A stretch of DNA of 64,000 nucleotides from Gnetum montanum (lineage: Eukaryota > Streptophyta > Gnetopsida > Gnetales > Gnetaceae). How positions within the stretch are numbered: the first letter of the stretch is position 1; every line of letters begins with the position of its first letter. Positions 48,052 to 59,539 of this stretch are shown here, one piece after another. Under the pieces are notes generated by a model. That model worked only from the letters and a program-made list of their open reading frames with translations. It was not told the origin of the DNA and did no database searches. The stretch lies in the NCBI GenBank assembly GCA_015680685.1, contig MNCI01005576.1:192011-256010 (forward strand). Reading direction: 5' to 3'. The translations under genes were made by a program, and so were the position numbers.

Positions 48052-50387
48052 CATTTCATCACTTCCTCCCAGTATGTCTTCCTCTTTAGATTTAAATGTT
48101 GAAGAAATATTTGTCACTCCTTTCCTGCAACAGAACAAAAGATGGAGGCATCAAAATGTTTTGTCAAAGCAGATTTCCTTATCCCAACAAAGACAATACT
48201 TGGTGTATCACTTTAGCTTTGTATTAATAAAAGATAAATATTTCATAGCTCATAGTATGTAAATAACCATGTTAACGCAGGTTTGAGGTAATGATTATTG
48301 AGATGGATGATAACTGCCATTTAAAAAACAAATGAGAATCCTAGTACCTGTAGAGCAAAACACTAAACCTCCCCACTTTGAGTCTTGGCTCTAACCAATT
48401 AACTTGACAATGGTAGATTATAAGTTCAATTCTCTAAGAAACAAACTTCGTTGCCACAAAAATAATTTTCCTCATAAAACATGGCTCAATTGGTTTTCTT
48501 ATTCTCAAACGGTAAAGCAAAACAAAAGTCACTTGGGCACACAAATATAGAAATTACAAAAATGAGTAGGAGAGGTGTACTGTAATGTTAAAATAATGTG
48601 TGTTGTAACATTACAAGGCATTCTGACTATGATTTTATAAGAATTAAACTGATGTTTATCATCCATAAAAGGCCATAGATCCAATAATGTGTGTTGTAAC
48701 ATTACAAGGCATTCTGACTATGATTTTATAAGAATTAAACTGATGTTTATCATCCATAAAAGGCCATAGGGATCTACTGGATGGATGAAATATACAAGGC
48801 ACAAATTTGAAAGACATATTGATGTTTTATAATCAAGAGTAAAAAGTCATAGAAACTGACATCAATAATATTCTTTGGGTTGTAATTTTGGGTACTGCAA
48901 TTACATTATTATTTATTTTTAAAATGCATTAAGTCTCCTAAAATATACTCTAACACTTCATTATATTCAAGCTGATTGTTGAGCTAGAACTAGGCTAATG
49001 CTGTTAGATACTTTTGTTGCTTCAAACACTTATTGCGCAAGAAAGATAGTCTCCTCTTTTTGATTAGTTGCATCATTTTCTACGTAATTTACCAAGGATA
49101 TACTGAACAGCATTTGCGCTAAAACGCTACAATTGCAAAACTTTTTTAATTAACTTCTAGGATCCATGTATTTTTGAAATACATTGATACTAATATCCAC
49201 ACAGGAAAAAGAGTGTTTTGATGTAGGAAAGAAAACTCATTTATTCAATTACTAGGTGTTATAGACAGTACCTTGACAATGTGAAATCATCCACATCATT
49301 GTTTTCATGCTTCAATTTATCATTCTCTGAATCAGAATCTTAGTGTGCCCCATACCCTTTTCCAGATCTGGGCCGGACATCATAAATCTCCTCTTCTTGC
49401 TACATCAAACACCACAAGCAACAAATTTTGTTTCAAGATTGATCCATTAAATACTATATTTTGAATCAAACTGCCCATTAATAAATTTGGGAATTACCGG
49501 CTCGGCAAATTCGGTATCTGGAGGACGCTCTTGGAATTGAACACTTGGTGCATGGGGCAAAGAAATAATGTTCTCCAGTATTTTACACCTATATGAATAT
49601 ATATTATGGCATATAAATAACAGATATCGAATGATTAATAATTTGAACAGTATGCAAACAAAATAAATTTGAAACAAAAATCAAACATTAGTACACAGGA
49701 CATGCAGACCTAATCTTTTCCAACTTTTGTTTTGTATTTTTATTTTCCATGTTACTTGGAGCCACGTGAAGATTGTAACCTGGTCCAAAATATTCATAGT
49801 ATTCATTGTTGGGCACTTTATCCTCAATTTCAACACCTAATGCCACTCCTGTCTGAAAACATGAGCATGATACACTATCAAAATGACAAGCCATAATAAT
49901 GATCATAGAATGATGCAATATCATCATTTTCTATTTGAATATTTACCTCATAACACCAACAACGAGCAACATTACGAATTGTATATCCTCCTCCACCAAG
50001 CAACAGAAGGGGCACATTGAACGATCTCATGTATCTGAGACACTCTGCATGCCCTTTTACAGAAAGGTTAAAGCATCCTAACCTATCTCCTGAGAGAGAA
50101 TCAGCCCCACATTGGAGCACAACTGCTTCAGGATTATAAACAGCCATAACTTGTTGAATGATAGGCTTAAAAAGTTGCTGATAACTGGCATCATCAATTC
50201 CTTCATCCAATGGAACATTTACAGCATAATATTTCCCATTCCAGCGTCCAATATCATCAATGTGTCCTGTCCCTGGAAAATAATCGCCAAATTTGTGAAA
50301 TGACACCGTCATGACCCTGTCTGTAGTGTAGAATGCTTCTTCCACCCCATCACCATGGTGAATATCAATGTCAACATACAATACCCA
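48052..50387 (-). CDS. RPD3-class (class I) histone deacetylase, five 3' exons, partial
   Basis: A zinc-dependent lysine deacetylase removing acetyl groups from histones in nuclear co-repressor complexes. Exons: 49947-50387, 49710-49852, 49498-49588, 49272-49399 and 48052-48124. All have GT-AG borders and matching phases. The first exon opens [19 protein letters not shown] and contains [36 protein letters not shown] and [18 protein letters not shown]. These supply the zinc ligands Asp and His of DIDIHH, the Asp of GADS and the catalytic Tyr of GGGGY. Exon 2 has EYYEYFGP and [11 protein letters not shown]; exon 3 has [15 protein letters not shown]. The N-terminal ~170 residues, with the paired active-site His, lie upstream and are not in the window. 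Exon 4 has an in-frame TAA (near 49341) in an acidic tail. Resembles plant HDA6/HDA19 more than HDA9. The last exon could also read on about 10 codons to a TGA near 48025. Confidence 0.88.
48592..48772. repeat. 91 bp tandem duplication in a deacetylase intron
   Basis: Two virtually identical copies (48592-48682 and 48683-48772) begin aataatgtgtgttgtaacat and end in aaaggccatag. They lie in the intron between exons 4 and 5. Confidence 0.9.
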
Positions 50388-50639
50388 CTATCAAAGTAAA
50401 CACAAAAATACACATAAGAATATTTCCAGAGATTATTAAAAAATTATCTTAACAATGTGTTTGTGTAAATGACAAGAATCAGTTGAGAAAGAAACTAATA
50501 AATATATTAAATGCCTAAGATAGCTTTCTAGTATAACTTGCAAACTTCCGTCTATTTTCAAATGAGGAAAATAATCTCAAAGAGAAGGATCTTTCAAGCC
50601 TTATGAAAGTGCTAAAAAATGCAATCAGTTTTGAAAATA

Positions 50640-51952
50640 AAGTAAGGAAAATCTACAAATTAACCTTAATCAAAACTTTGAAGGGAATGATAACAATATG
50701 ATACTTTTTTAGAAAATGGGCATTCCCAAAAAGTATGGATTAATGAATCATTTTCATGGCAAATAGTGCATTTAGGAAACTTAACTTCTAAGAGATGAAG
50801 CCTTTGTCCAATGGGAAGATCTTGATAAATTAAAAATAAAAATAAGAATTGATGATTTAGTTGGGCCTTCAAACTTCAAATATTGTGAAAATTTATCTTT
50901 TAATTATAATACTCCAGTTGCACATTCCATCTTCTATTTAAAGTAGACTGAAAAAACTTAAAATGAAACTAAGATTTAGCTTTAGGTACACGAAAGAAAC
51001 ATAGAGGAGATCCATTTAGCCAAAACCATTGTCCATAATAAGAAGTTTCAAAGTGCATTTAAATTTCTCCAAAGTTGAAAATAACATTTTTAATATGTCT
51101 ATAAATAGAGATGTCTTGTCTTTGAAACATCCACATAACTTTAGCTTGATACCAAGAAAGAGTTATATTCTCATTTCTAATAAAAAAAATTGGCCAATAT
51201 GAAGAAGATTTCAATTTATTAGTTATATTTAAAAATTCATCAACTAGAAAACTAAAAGACTTTTTAAGATTGGATACCAACAAGTCCATGTTTATTTAAA
51301 GAGATATGAGCCTATACCTTTCTATTTTTCTTTACTAATTATCCAATTGCTCAAATGAATATTTCTCCATATTTGAGATTTAGCTTAACATAAACTATTA
51401 TGTGTAAAAAGGATTTTCCAAACTTATGTGCCTTTAATACAAAGAGTAATCCATTTATAGACCAAGAGAATACTTTGTTGCTTAATAGAGAGAAATCCTA
51501 AATCATCTTGATCCTTGCTCAAAAATCATGTATCCTAAGTTACTTGATGAAGAGCTTTATGTTTTTCTTTATTTCCCTATAAGAAATTTCTAAGAATTCT
51601 ATCAATACTCTAGAAAGATAATTTAGAAGAAGTTATAACGAAAAAATAATAAACATGAGTTGAGCTCGGGATATGATTAGCAACTATACATCTAGTTTCT
51701 AGAGAAAGAGTTTTAGCAGTCCTTTTAAAGTCTTTTGCTTAACCTTTTCTACCACATTTTGCCATGAAGCAATAGAAGTAGAAAACACAGCTATTAGAAT
51801 GCCCCATAGAGAAAACATAACAATAAGATTAAGCCATTTAATCTTATAGTTTTAGATCCATGAAGGTCTTGGAAAGTTACTTAATTGAATAGCTTGAGTT
51901 TTGTTTTAGTTAATTTTGGCTTTTGAAGATTTGCACAAAATATTAATGTAAT
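50640..51952 (-). pseudogene. L1-type LINE ORF2, C-terminal part, in the deacetylase upstream intron
   Basis: Minus-strand translation shows the thumb and connection region of plant L1 polymerases (LSNFPRPSW, IKWLNLIVMFSLWGI, SWQNVVEKVKQKTLKGLLK). A zinc-binding RVT tail follows at 50872-50666 with FPKCTICHENDSLIHTFWECP, the C-x2-C-x7-H-x4-C motif. Many stops are present. The upstream part is interrupted by the solo LTR at 51953. Confidence 0.75.
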
Positions 51953-52633
51953 TGATGGGACACGATATCACATGGGCTGCGATATTGCGTATGTGATATC
52001 GCATGGGCCACGATATCGCGTACGCGATATTGCAGCCTGTTGCCAGTTCTATAAATAAGAGGCGACTTTCCCTTGTTCAATCATCTAGATCTAGACCCTT
52101 AGCTAAACTCTAGCACTTTTACTATTCCAGACATAGAATAATTTCCATGTGCCTGCAATAGGAGTCTCAAAGTGAACGGATCTTTATTTGAGCAAATTGT
52201 ACCTAAGCACACATTTGTGTATGGAAATAAAGACAAACTTTTTGATAAACCTTGCAGTGCATGGACTAAGCTAATTAGGATTTAATTAATGTTAAATGCT
52301 TAAATGCTTTCTTAGATAATTAATCTCTCTCAACCCTCAACTCCTAGTTAAGTGCATTCAGTACGACTGCTTCGAGCACGTGTTCTACGCTTGGTAAGCC
52401 AGTACCAAATAGCGTTTGGTNTGATAGAAAGATAAAAGTTATAAAAATCATATACCTTAGACTTACTTAATCATACAACCGTGACAATACAAGTAAGTCT
52501 GGGAAGACAACGATTGATTAACCTTAAGTGTTCCATAAGGTACGTAAGCACTTAGTCCTTGGAGTTCGACCAGATCACGAGTGAGATGCTTGTATTTGTA
52601 TGGTTGAGTGTAGGGATACCTTGCCACTCATCA
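51953..52633 (+). mobile_element. Solo LTR, GATATCGC subfamily (copy C), internally shortened
   Basis: TGATGGGACACG...CACTCATCA with a perfect duplication gtaat (51948-51952, 52634-52638). The palindrome cluster is at 51960-52032 and TATA at 52050-52057. At 681 bp it is shorter than copies A and D. About 115 bp present in copy A is missing exactly at the N at 52421, so part of the shortening is an assembly gap. Confidence 0.9.
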
Positions 52634-52817
52634 GTAATCCAAGGTAGTAGTAAAATTACTGTGGTCCTAAATCAAAGTGAGAAAAGTATCATTTGAAAAT
52701 TAATTATAAAGGAGGTTCTTTCCTCTTTTAAGAAGAGCTATTCCTTTTAACCTCGTAGATCACTATGAGCCTAAGGTATAGCTCATAGAGCATTAGTTGC
52801 AATGATAAAAAGATAAG
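52634..52817 (-). pseudogene. L1 ORF2 scrap between two solo LTRs
   Basis: This continues the L1 relic on the far side of copy C (VKRNSSS..., DHSNFTTTLDY in broken frames). It is too short and decayed for a firm domain call; placement rests on continuity across the copy C insertion. Confidence 0.4.
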
Positions 52818-53761
52818 TGATGACACGTGGATTGCACAAGCCGCGATATCGCATACGCGATATCGCGTCGTTCCCTGCGATATCACGTACGTGATATCAC
52901 GGTCTGCCACCAAATCTATAAATAAGAGGAGGCACTTTCCTCATTTCACATCCTAGACGTAAAGTAGCGAAGCTCTGGCGGATTGATCACCCCAGAGATA
53001 GAATATTTTTCATGTGCCCACAGTAGGAGTTCCCCAAGTGAACGATTCTTAATTCGAGCAGCTTTGTGCCTGAACGCAAGTTGTGTACGGCAATAAAGAC
53101 AAGCTTTGTGAATAAACCTTTCAGTGCATGGATAGGTTTAATTAATGTTATTTACTGCTTTCCTAGTAACGCGGCATGAGTACGACTTAGTTACGAGCAT
53201 TGACGAACGTGTACGACTAGCCAAGGAATCAGCTACTCATCGCGATTAGATTCTCTCACCCTTTCCTCCTAGAACGTGGGACAAGTACGACTTGATTACG
53301 AGCATCTACGGATGTGTACGGCTAGTCAACGAATCAGCTGCTTGTCACACTTAGGTTAGTTAAGTGCCTCAATACGACCGCTTCGAGCACGTGTGTTATG
53401 TGTGGTAATCCCAGTAACGATTAGCGTTTGGTAGCCACAGTTGCACAGTTCAGGGTGTGTACGGCAAGTGGGAATGGATGCTGACACTAGGACTTAGTGC
53501 TGTAGTTAGAATTAGTTTTAGTTTCTCAACCCTTCGCCATTTAGCATAGGAGATAAATCGGAAAATACCAAAAAAATCATATACCTCGGACTTACTTAAC
53601 CATACACTGTGACAACAACAAGTATGTCTGGGAAGACAACGAACGATTAACCTCAAGTGTTCCATGGGGCGTTTAGGCATTTAGTCTGCGGAGTTTGATT
53701 GGATCGCGCATGCTATGCTGGTTTCGTATGGTTGAGTGTAGGGGTACCTCGCCACTCATCA
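52818..53761 (+). mobile_element. Solo LTR, GATATCGC subfamily (copy D)
   Basis: 944 bp, TGATGACACGTGG...CACTCATCA, with a perfect duplication ataag (52813-52817, 53762-53766). Palindrome cluster at 52842-52902 (ccgcgatatcgcatacgcga and following), TATA at 52917-52924. The LTR start contains a CACGTG (G-box) core at 52823-52828. Confidence 0.9.
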
Positions 53762-54600
53762 ATAAGGAACTAAAGAACATACAAATTAAACTAATCTTTA
53801 AAGTTTAATGACAACTAAGAAGATTCCATGTATGTGTATAATTGAAGAGGTACATACAAGCATATCAATATGATAAAATTGATGCTTTTGAAAAGCATAC
53901 ATCATGTTTATATAGGAAAATTTTGCAAATTAGAATGCATCAATTAGCTTCATTGATATATCATTTGATAAAAAACATAGAACACTTCATTAATAATGAA
54001 AGATGATCAAGCAAAAACAACCTGGGCTTTATGATTCCACCAAGCTTACACTTGTAACCATCAACTTCTTCAACAAAATGTTTGAGTTAGACCCATTGCT
54101 TTTGTTAATCTATGCATATTCTTCTTATTTTGTTTGCTACACTCAACCAAATTCTTGTATCCTATATTGGATTTGTTGGCACTTGATTGATAAGTAATGA
54201 GTTATAAAACTACCAAATGGATGATAAGCAATCCTAGGATTTCTAGCACTATGCTTTACCTCTTGAAGCAATAACTTTAGTAGCATTTCATTATGCAAAT
54301 CATGAGCGATGTTAGCTACAAGATAATGCATCATATTTAAGGTGTTGGTTATCTCTCTTGACCTCATCACTTGTCAAAATATTGGAGTAAACATAAAAAA
54401 ATAGGATGTGCAATTACAATAGGAAGTATTTACTAATTAGCTTGTTGGCTTCTGGTTATGAATAAGCTAGGTTAACTACAACTAAGATGGCATACTATTA
54501 GACATTAGTGTAGAAAGATTAATGCAATGTCAAAAAAAATTCTTCCAAGAATCTAACCTTAATGGTGACTAAAAGAAGCTAAGATTATCATATTTGATGA
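53762..54600. other. Spacer, no supported gene
   Basis: AT-rich with short frames on both strands (54003-54197, 54143-54370) that show no motif I recognise. It may hold the degraded 5' part of the gypsy element that follows. Confidence 0.4.
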
Positions 54601-54639
54601 TATCAATTGATGTCACTTGGAGTGGTTGGTAGTGAGACT

Positions 54640-57600
54640 CTCTGGTTGAGGTTCCTATCACAACACATAGTGGTGGGGAGAAAACCCTTAAACTAAGTTC
54701 CTCATTGGAACCTCAATATGCTCAAGACATCACCAAGGTCCTAAAAAGCAACATTAAGGTCCTTTCCTAGTCATAGGAAGACATGCAAAGCCTAGACCCA
54801 CATTTAGTTTAGCACAACATCATACTAGACCAGAGCATTAAACTAGTTAAGCAAAAAGTGTGCAAAATTAGACTTGATTTGGCCTTGGCAGTTTGCAATG
54901 AAATCTCAAAGCTCTACCAAGCTGGTTTCATTAGGGTTGTTAACTATACAAAATATATGTCTAACATAGTGGTAGTTCCTAAGAAAAATGAGAGTACTCG
55001 CATTCGCATTGATTTTCGAGACCTAAATAAAGCAACTATCAAAGATGACTTCCCTTTGCCTAGTATTGATCAACTTATCGATACTATGGTTGGACATGCC
55101 TTGTTGTCCTTTATGGATGGATTCATGAGATATAACTATATTAAGATAAACCTAGAGCACCAACTTAGCATGATCTTTATGACCCCATGGGGTACCTTTT
55201 GTTATACTATGATGCCCTTTGGCCTTAAGAATGTAGGAGCAACATACTAGAGAGCCATGATCTATATCTTTAGTAATTATATGCTAGGTTTGCTTAATGA
55301 TTACATAGATGATATAGCCATTAAGTCCAAAGTAACCAATGAACATGCTAATGACCTAGGCTTTGTGCTTAAATGATGCCTCAAATAAGAGCTTAGGCTC
55401 AATCCCAAGAAGTGTGTCTTTGGTGTCAAGAACAATAAGATGTTTGGCTTTATAGTATCTAAAATGGGGATATGTGTTGATCTTGATAAGGTTAAGGCTA
55501 TATCCAAATTAGCAATGCCTACCAACCTTAAGGAGCTTTGGGGATTACAAGGTAGATTGCAATTTATTCGTAGGTTTATCACTAGGCTTATAGATAAGTT
55601 ATAGGCCATGCAACATTTACTTAAGAAAGGAGTTTACTATGAGTGGATGGCTCAATGCCAAGAGGCCTTTAAAAACCTTAAGGAAGAATTGACACAATTG
55701 TCAACATTCTATCCTTTGCAAGAGGGTAAACCATTATACATCTACCTTGCCATCTTGGATGCATCCATTGCCTCTTTACTCTATCAAAAATGTGATGATG
55801 AAGTAGAAATGGCTGTATACTACCTTAGTCATGCAATAGTTTTCCATGAGACTTGATATAATGAAGTAGAGAAGTATTGTCTAGCACTTGTCTTCTCTTT
55901 AAAGAAGTGGAGACACAACATCTTCAAAAGCCAAGTCAATGTCATTTGCAAGGACAACATACTCAAAGCCATAATGATCAACATTTATGAAAGTAGCCAT
56001 TTAGCCCAATGGAAAGCCATAACCATAGAGTTTGACCTTCATTATGTCTCTCAATCCTCAATGAAAGGTCAAGCTATAGTTGTACAACTCACGATTTTAC
56101 CTATTTGTGACCAAGAAACCATAGATCCTAAATTCTCTAATGAGCATATTAACGTAGTTAGCCAAGTACTTAAGGGTTATGAGAGGGTCATCCACTTTGA
56201 CCGAGCTTCAACTACCCATGGGGCTACTGTTGCTGCCATCATAACATTTCCATTTGGTGAAATTTGATCTTTCACCTATCATTTTGGGTTGCCATGTACC
56301 AACAACATAACAAAGTACGAGGGTTTGATCAGAGGGATGATGGTAGCTCATGACCTAGGAATTAGGTGCTTAGAGATCAAAGGCAATTCACAACTCATGG
56401 TTAATGAAGTAACCAAGGTCTATGCATGTAAGGACAAACACTTACAACCTTATTGTGACCTAGGGAAGAAATTGTTACAACAATTCATAGATATTGATAT
56501 CCAACACGTACCCTAAAACAAGAACGCCTTAGCTAATGCAATTGGAATGTTAGCCCTTAGTGTGATGCCAAATGTATTTAGTAAGTTACCCACTTTAACC
56601 ATGGAGTGTGCTACTTCCATCATGCAAAACACTGAGGATATCTTTATGATTGTCATTCATACTACTACTACCAGGAAGTGGTATGATGATATCAAATTTT
56701 ACCTTATGTATGGTGAATCCTCATAAGGCCTGACTATTGCTCAAAAGGATGTCATACACAAGCGATCAAAGTAGTATGTCATCGTAGGTGATAACAAATT
56801 ATGTTAATAATCCTATGATGGCATAGTCCTAAAGTGATTAGGTAAAATTGAAGCTAGAATAGTCCTAGAGGAGGTTCATGAGGATGTTTGTGGAGGACAT
56901 ATAGGACCAAGAGCTATGGCCACTAAGATTAGATAGTTAGGCTACTATTGGCCTCATATGGAAAATGACTACTTGTAAAACGTTAGGCGATGTGACACAT
57001 GCCAAAAATATAGCAACCTTATACATGTACCACCAATTGAGTTACATACCACTCAAATAACATTGTCATCTCAATGATGGGGTTTGGATATCATTGGACC
57101 CATAACACCTAAGTCTTCTGCAGGGAATAACTTCATCATCACTACAACTGAATACTTTACAAAGTAGGTTGAGGCTATTCTCTTAAGAAAGAGTACATCC
57201 AAGCAAGTTTGTAAATTCATCCTAGATAACATTATAGCTCATTTTGACATACCCATGACCATAGTCACAAATAATGGACCATAATTTAGTAGCCAAGAAA
57301 CAAAAGATTTCTCCCATGGCCTTGACATTAAGCATTCTTTCTTATTGCCTTATTACCCTCAAGCTAATGGACAAGCAAAGGCAAATAACAAGGCCACCAT
57401 TAACTTACTCAAAAAGATGCTCAACAATAGTAAGCATAAGTGGCATGAGAGGCTTATCCATGCACTGTAGGCACATAGAACAACCTATTGCACAAAAACT
57501 GGTATGACCCCTTATAGCTTGATTTATGATTTTGAAGTTATTTTACCTCTTGAATTATAAGTGCCATTGCTTCGAGTAGCCTTGACCAACTTCATCAACA

Positions 57601-58158
57601 ATGAGAAAAACAAGAAGATGTGGATAACAGCCTTGGACTTGGTGGAGGAGCAACATATGCAAGTGCTTGCTCACATCAAACACTATCAAGAGAGGAAAAA
57701 GTGGTAGCATCACCACCATGCACAAGATCAAAGAAGGTGACCTAGTCCTTAAAGCCATCTGTGAGCACGTAAACAAATTCTTAGCCAATTGGGAAGGATT
57801 CTTCCTTGTCATCAAAGCCTATGGGAATGGTTCATTTAGAATAGTTGACATGGATGAAAATGAGGTAACCAATCTAATCAATCATTCCTATCTAAAGCCA
57901 TACTACATGTAGTTGACAATCATCAACAAGTGAGCCTGCTTTCAATGGTATGCTACAATCTTAAACTGGCAACATAGCCTACTAGGGCTTTAAACTAGTA
58001 CCATGGCTTGCCATGACCTTAAACTACTAACTTTAGTAACCTAGATAGCTTGATTCTCATGTGACTTGGATAGCTTGATTCTCATATGTAGTGGTGTTTT
58101 GTATTCTTTGTTGGTGCCTCTTGGGTCAATCCTATAAACACCAACAAAGAGGGGCCAT
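54640..58158 (+). pseudogene. Tat-lineage Ty3/gypsy pol remnant (RT, RNase H, second RNase H, integrase)
   Basis: RT: RIRIDFRDLNKATIKDDFPL, TPWGTFCYTMMPFGLKNVGA and active site NDYIDDIAIKS (about 55295-55325). RNase H follows (LYIYLAILDASIASLLYQ, 55730-55790). A second, archaeal-type RNase H (VIHFDRASTTHGA, CTNNITKYEGLIRGMM, GNSQLMVNEV, 56190-56420) identifies the Tat lineage. Integrase: a decayed zinc motif ending CDTCQKY, then WGLDIIGPI, TNNGPxFSS and PYYPQANGQAKANNKA. The second catalytic Asp is Asn (near 57265) and the catalytic Glu is Lys (near 57378), so integrase is dead; about fifteen stops confirm decay. Gag and 5' LTR were not found. Confidence 0.85.
58140..58158 (+). other. Polypurine tract before the Tat element's 3' LTR
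   Basis: acaaagaggggccat precedes TGAAGCACCCC. An AAAGAGGGG-type tract is usual before Tat 3' LTRs. Confidence 0.6.
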
Positions 58159-59539
58159 TGAAGCACCCCAAAGATTTGCATGTTATAGTTAATTTTCATC
58201 ATGTAGCTTTCACCCCATGAAACCTAAGGTAAAAATTCATTGTAAATGTGAAATTTGTAACCCACAGTGGGCAATTTTACATAATTTATACTTTTGGAGC
58301 TGAAAAATACCTCATAAGTGATCAAAGCCTCATTCCCCAAGTGAAAAAAGTAATATAGTATCTATATTTGCGTTGGGTTGCGCAGGGGGGGGGGGGGGTT
58401 TGTCAAAAATGCCATTTGGAATGTCAAAAATGGTAATTCGTTGGGTTTTAGGGGGGGGGGTTATACATTTTTCTACATTGGAAACACTTGTAGGGGGTAG
58501 ATCTCACCTATCCCCAACATGGAGAGGTGGGGGATTTCCTCTTAGCTTGGAAACTTTTTCCCCCTAGTGTGGAGGCTACATGCTTAGCTTGGAAATCTTT
58601 CCCCCTTAGTGTGTAAGTTTCCCCCTAGCATGGAGGCTCCACTCCCAACATGAAAAGTGCATCCTACCAATGTGGAAGCTACAATAGCCAAATTTCAACA
58701 CTTCATGCACCCCAACATTGACCAACTACTTCATCAAGCATAGTGGAGAGCTCAACAAGGAAGATTCATTTCTAGCATGGAAGGTATGCCATCATTACTA
58801 TTTATAGTAAACAAAATGGTCATGGGGGGAAGGCACTTACTATATATGGTAACCCTCCAAATTTGGGCACCCATCTCACCTATACGAGGTAGAAATTTGC
58901 AGCCAAATTACAACTATTGTGTAAGCAAAGTATAGCCATTTTGTAGCACCATTCATGGTCCAAAACCTATAAAATCCAGCCTCAAACACCATTTACAGGT
59001 TCAACACTTTAGAAGTTTCACACTTTTTATAGTTTAAAAAATTTTTGCATACATACACTTTTGCACACAAATTGTTCACAATTCGACACTTAGGCATTCT
59101 CAAGCACTCAAGAGTTCTCGCAGGTTTCCATACTTGTATTCTCTTGAATTCAACATGGAAACCCTGTGACCTTGTAATCTTCTTTTGGGATTTGTGAATT
59201 TTCAAGCTCCATGCTACACTCCTAGGATTCCCAACTCCTAGTGTAGAGCATTTGGACAGCTTAGATTTTTCACACTTCTCAACCATCACTATAGCCAATG
59301 TTGCAAATCTAAGATTGTAGCATTGGAGGTTAAATAGCATCAGGAGTGGCAAGACATCTAGATTGTGGAGTTGATTGCATCAACTTCAACAGACCCTAAA
59401 ACCCCATCCAAGTGAATCCCCTATGGTCCATTCAGGTACCATTTGTACACATTTCTCTAACTTATTCTTTATTTTTTCTCAAGAATGTTTTAAGTTTTGG
59501 GTTTTATGTGCAAGATATCTTTGTTTAATTTTTGGTGCA
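58159..59539 (+). repeat. Probable 3' LTR of the Tat element, left part
   Basis: It begins TGAAGCACCCC right after the polypurine tract. It includes two G runs (58386-58399, 58451-58460) and imperfect repeats of a ttccccctagtgtggaggct unit (about 58555-58660). It is interrupted by the solo LTR at 59540; the right end after 60418 was not located because no partner LTR is present. Confidence 0.5.

Noticed and set aside
54143-54370. 75-codon minus-strand frame as a host or transposon gene
   Set aside because: No motif recognised. It lies in spacer sequence and is short enough to be chance.
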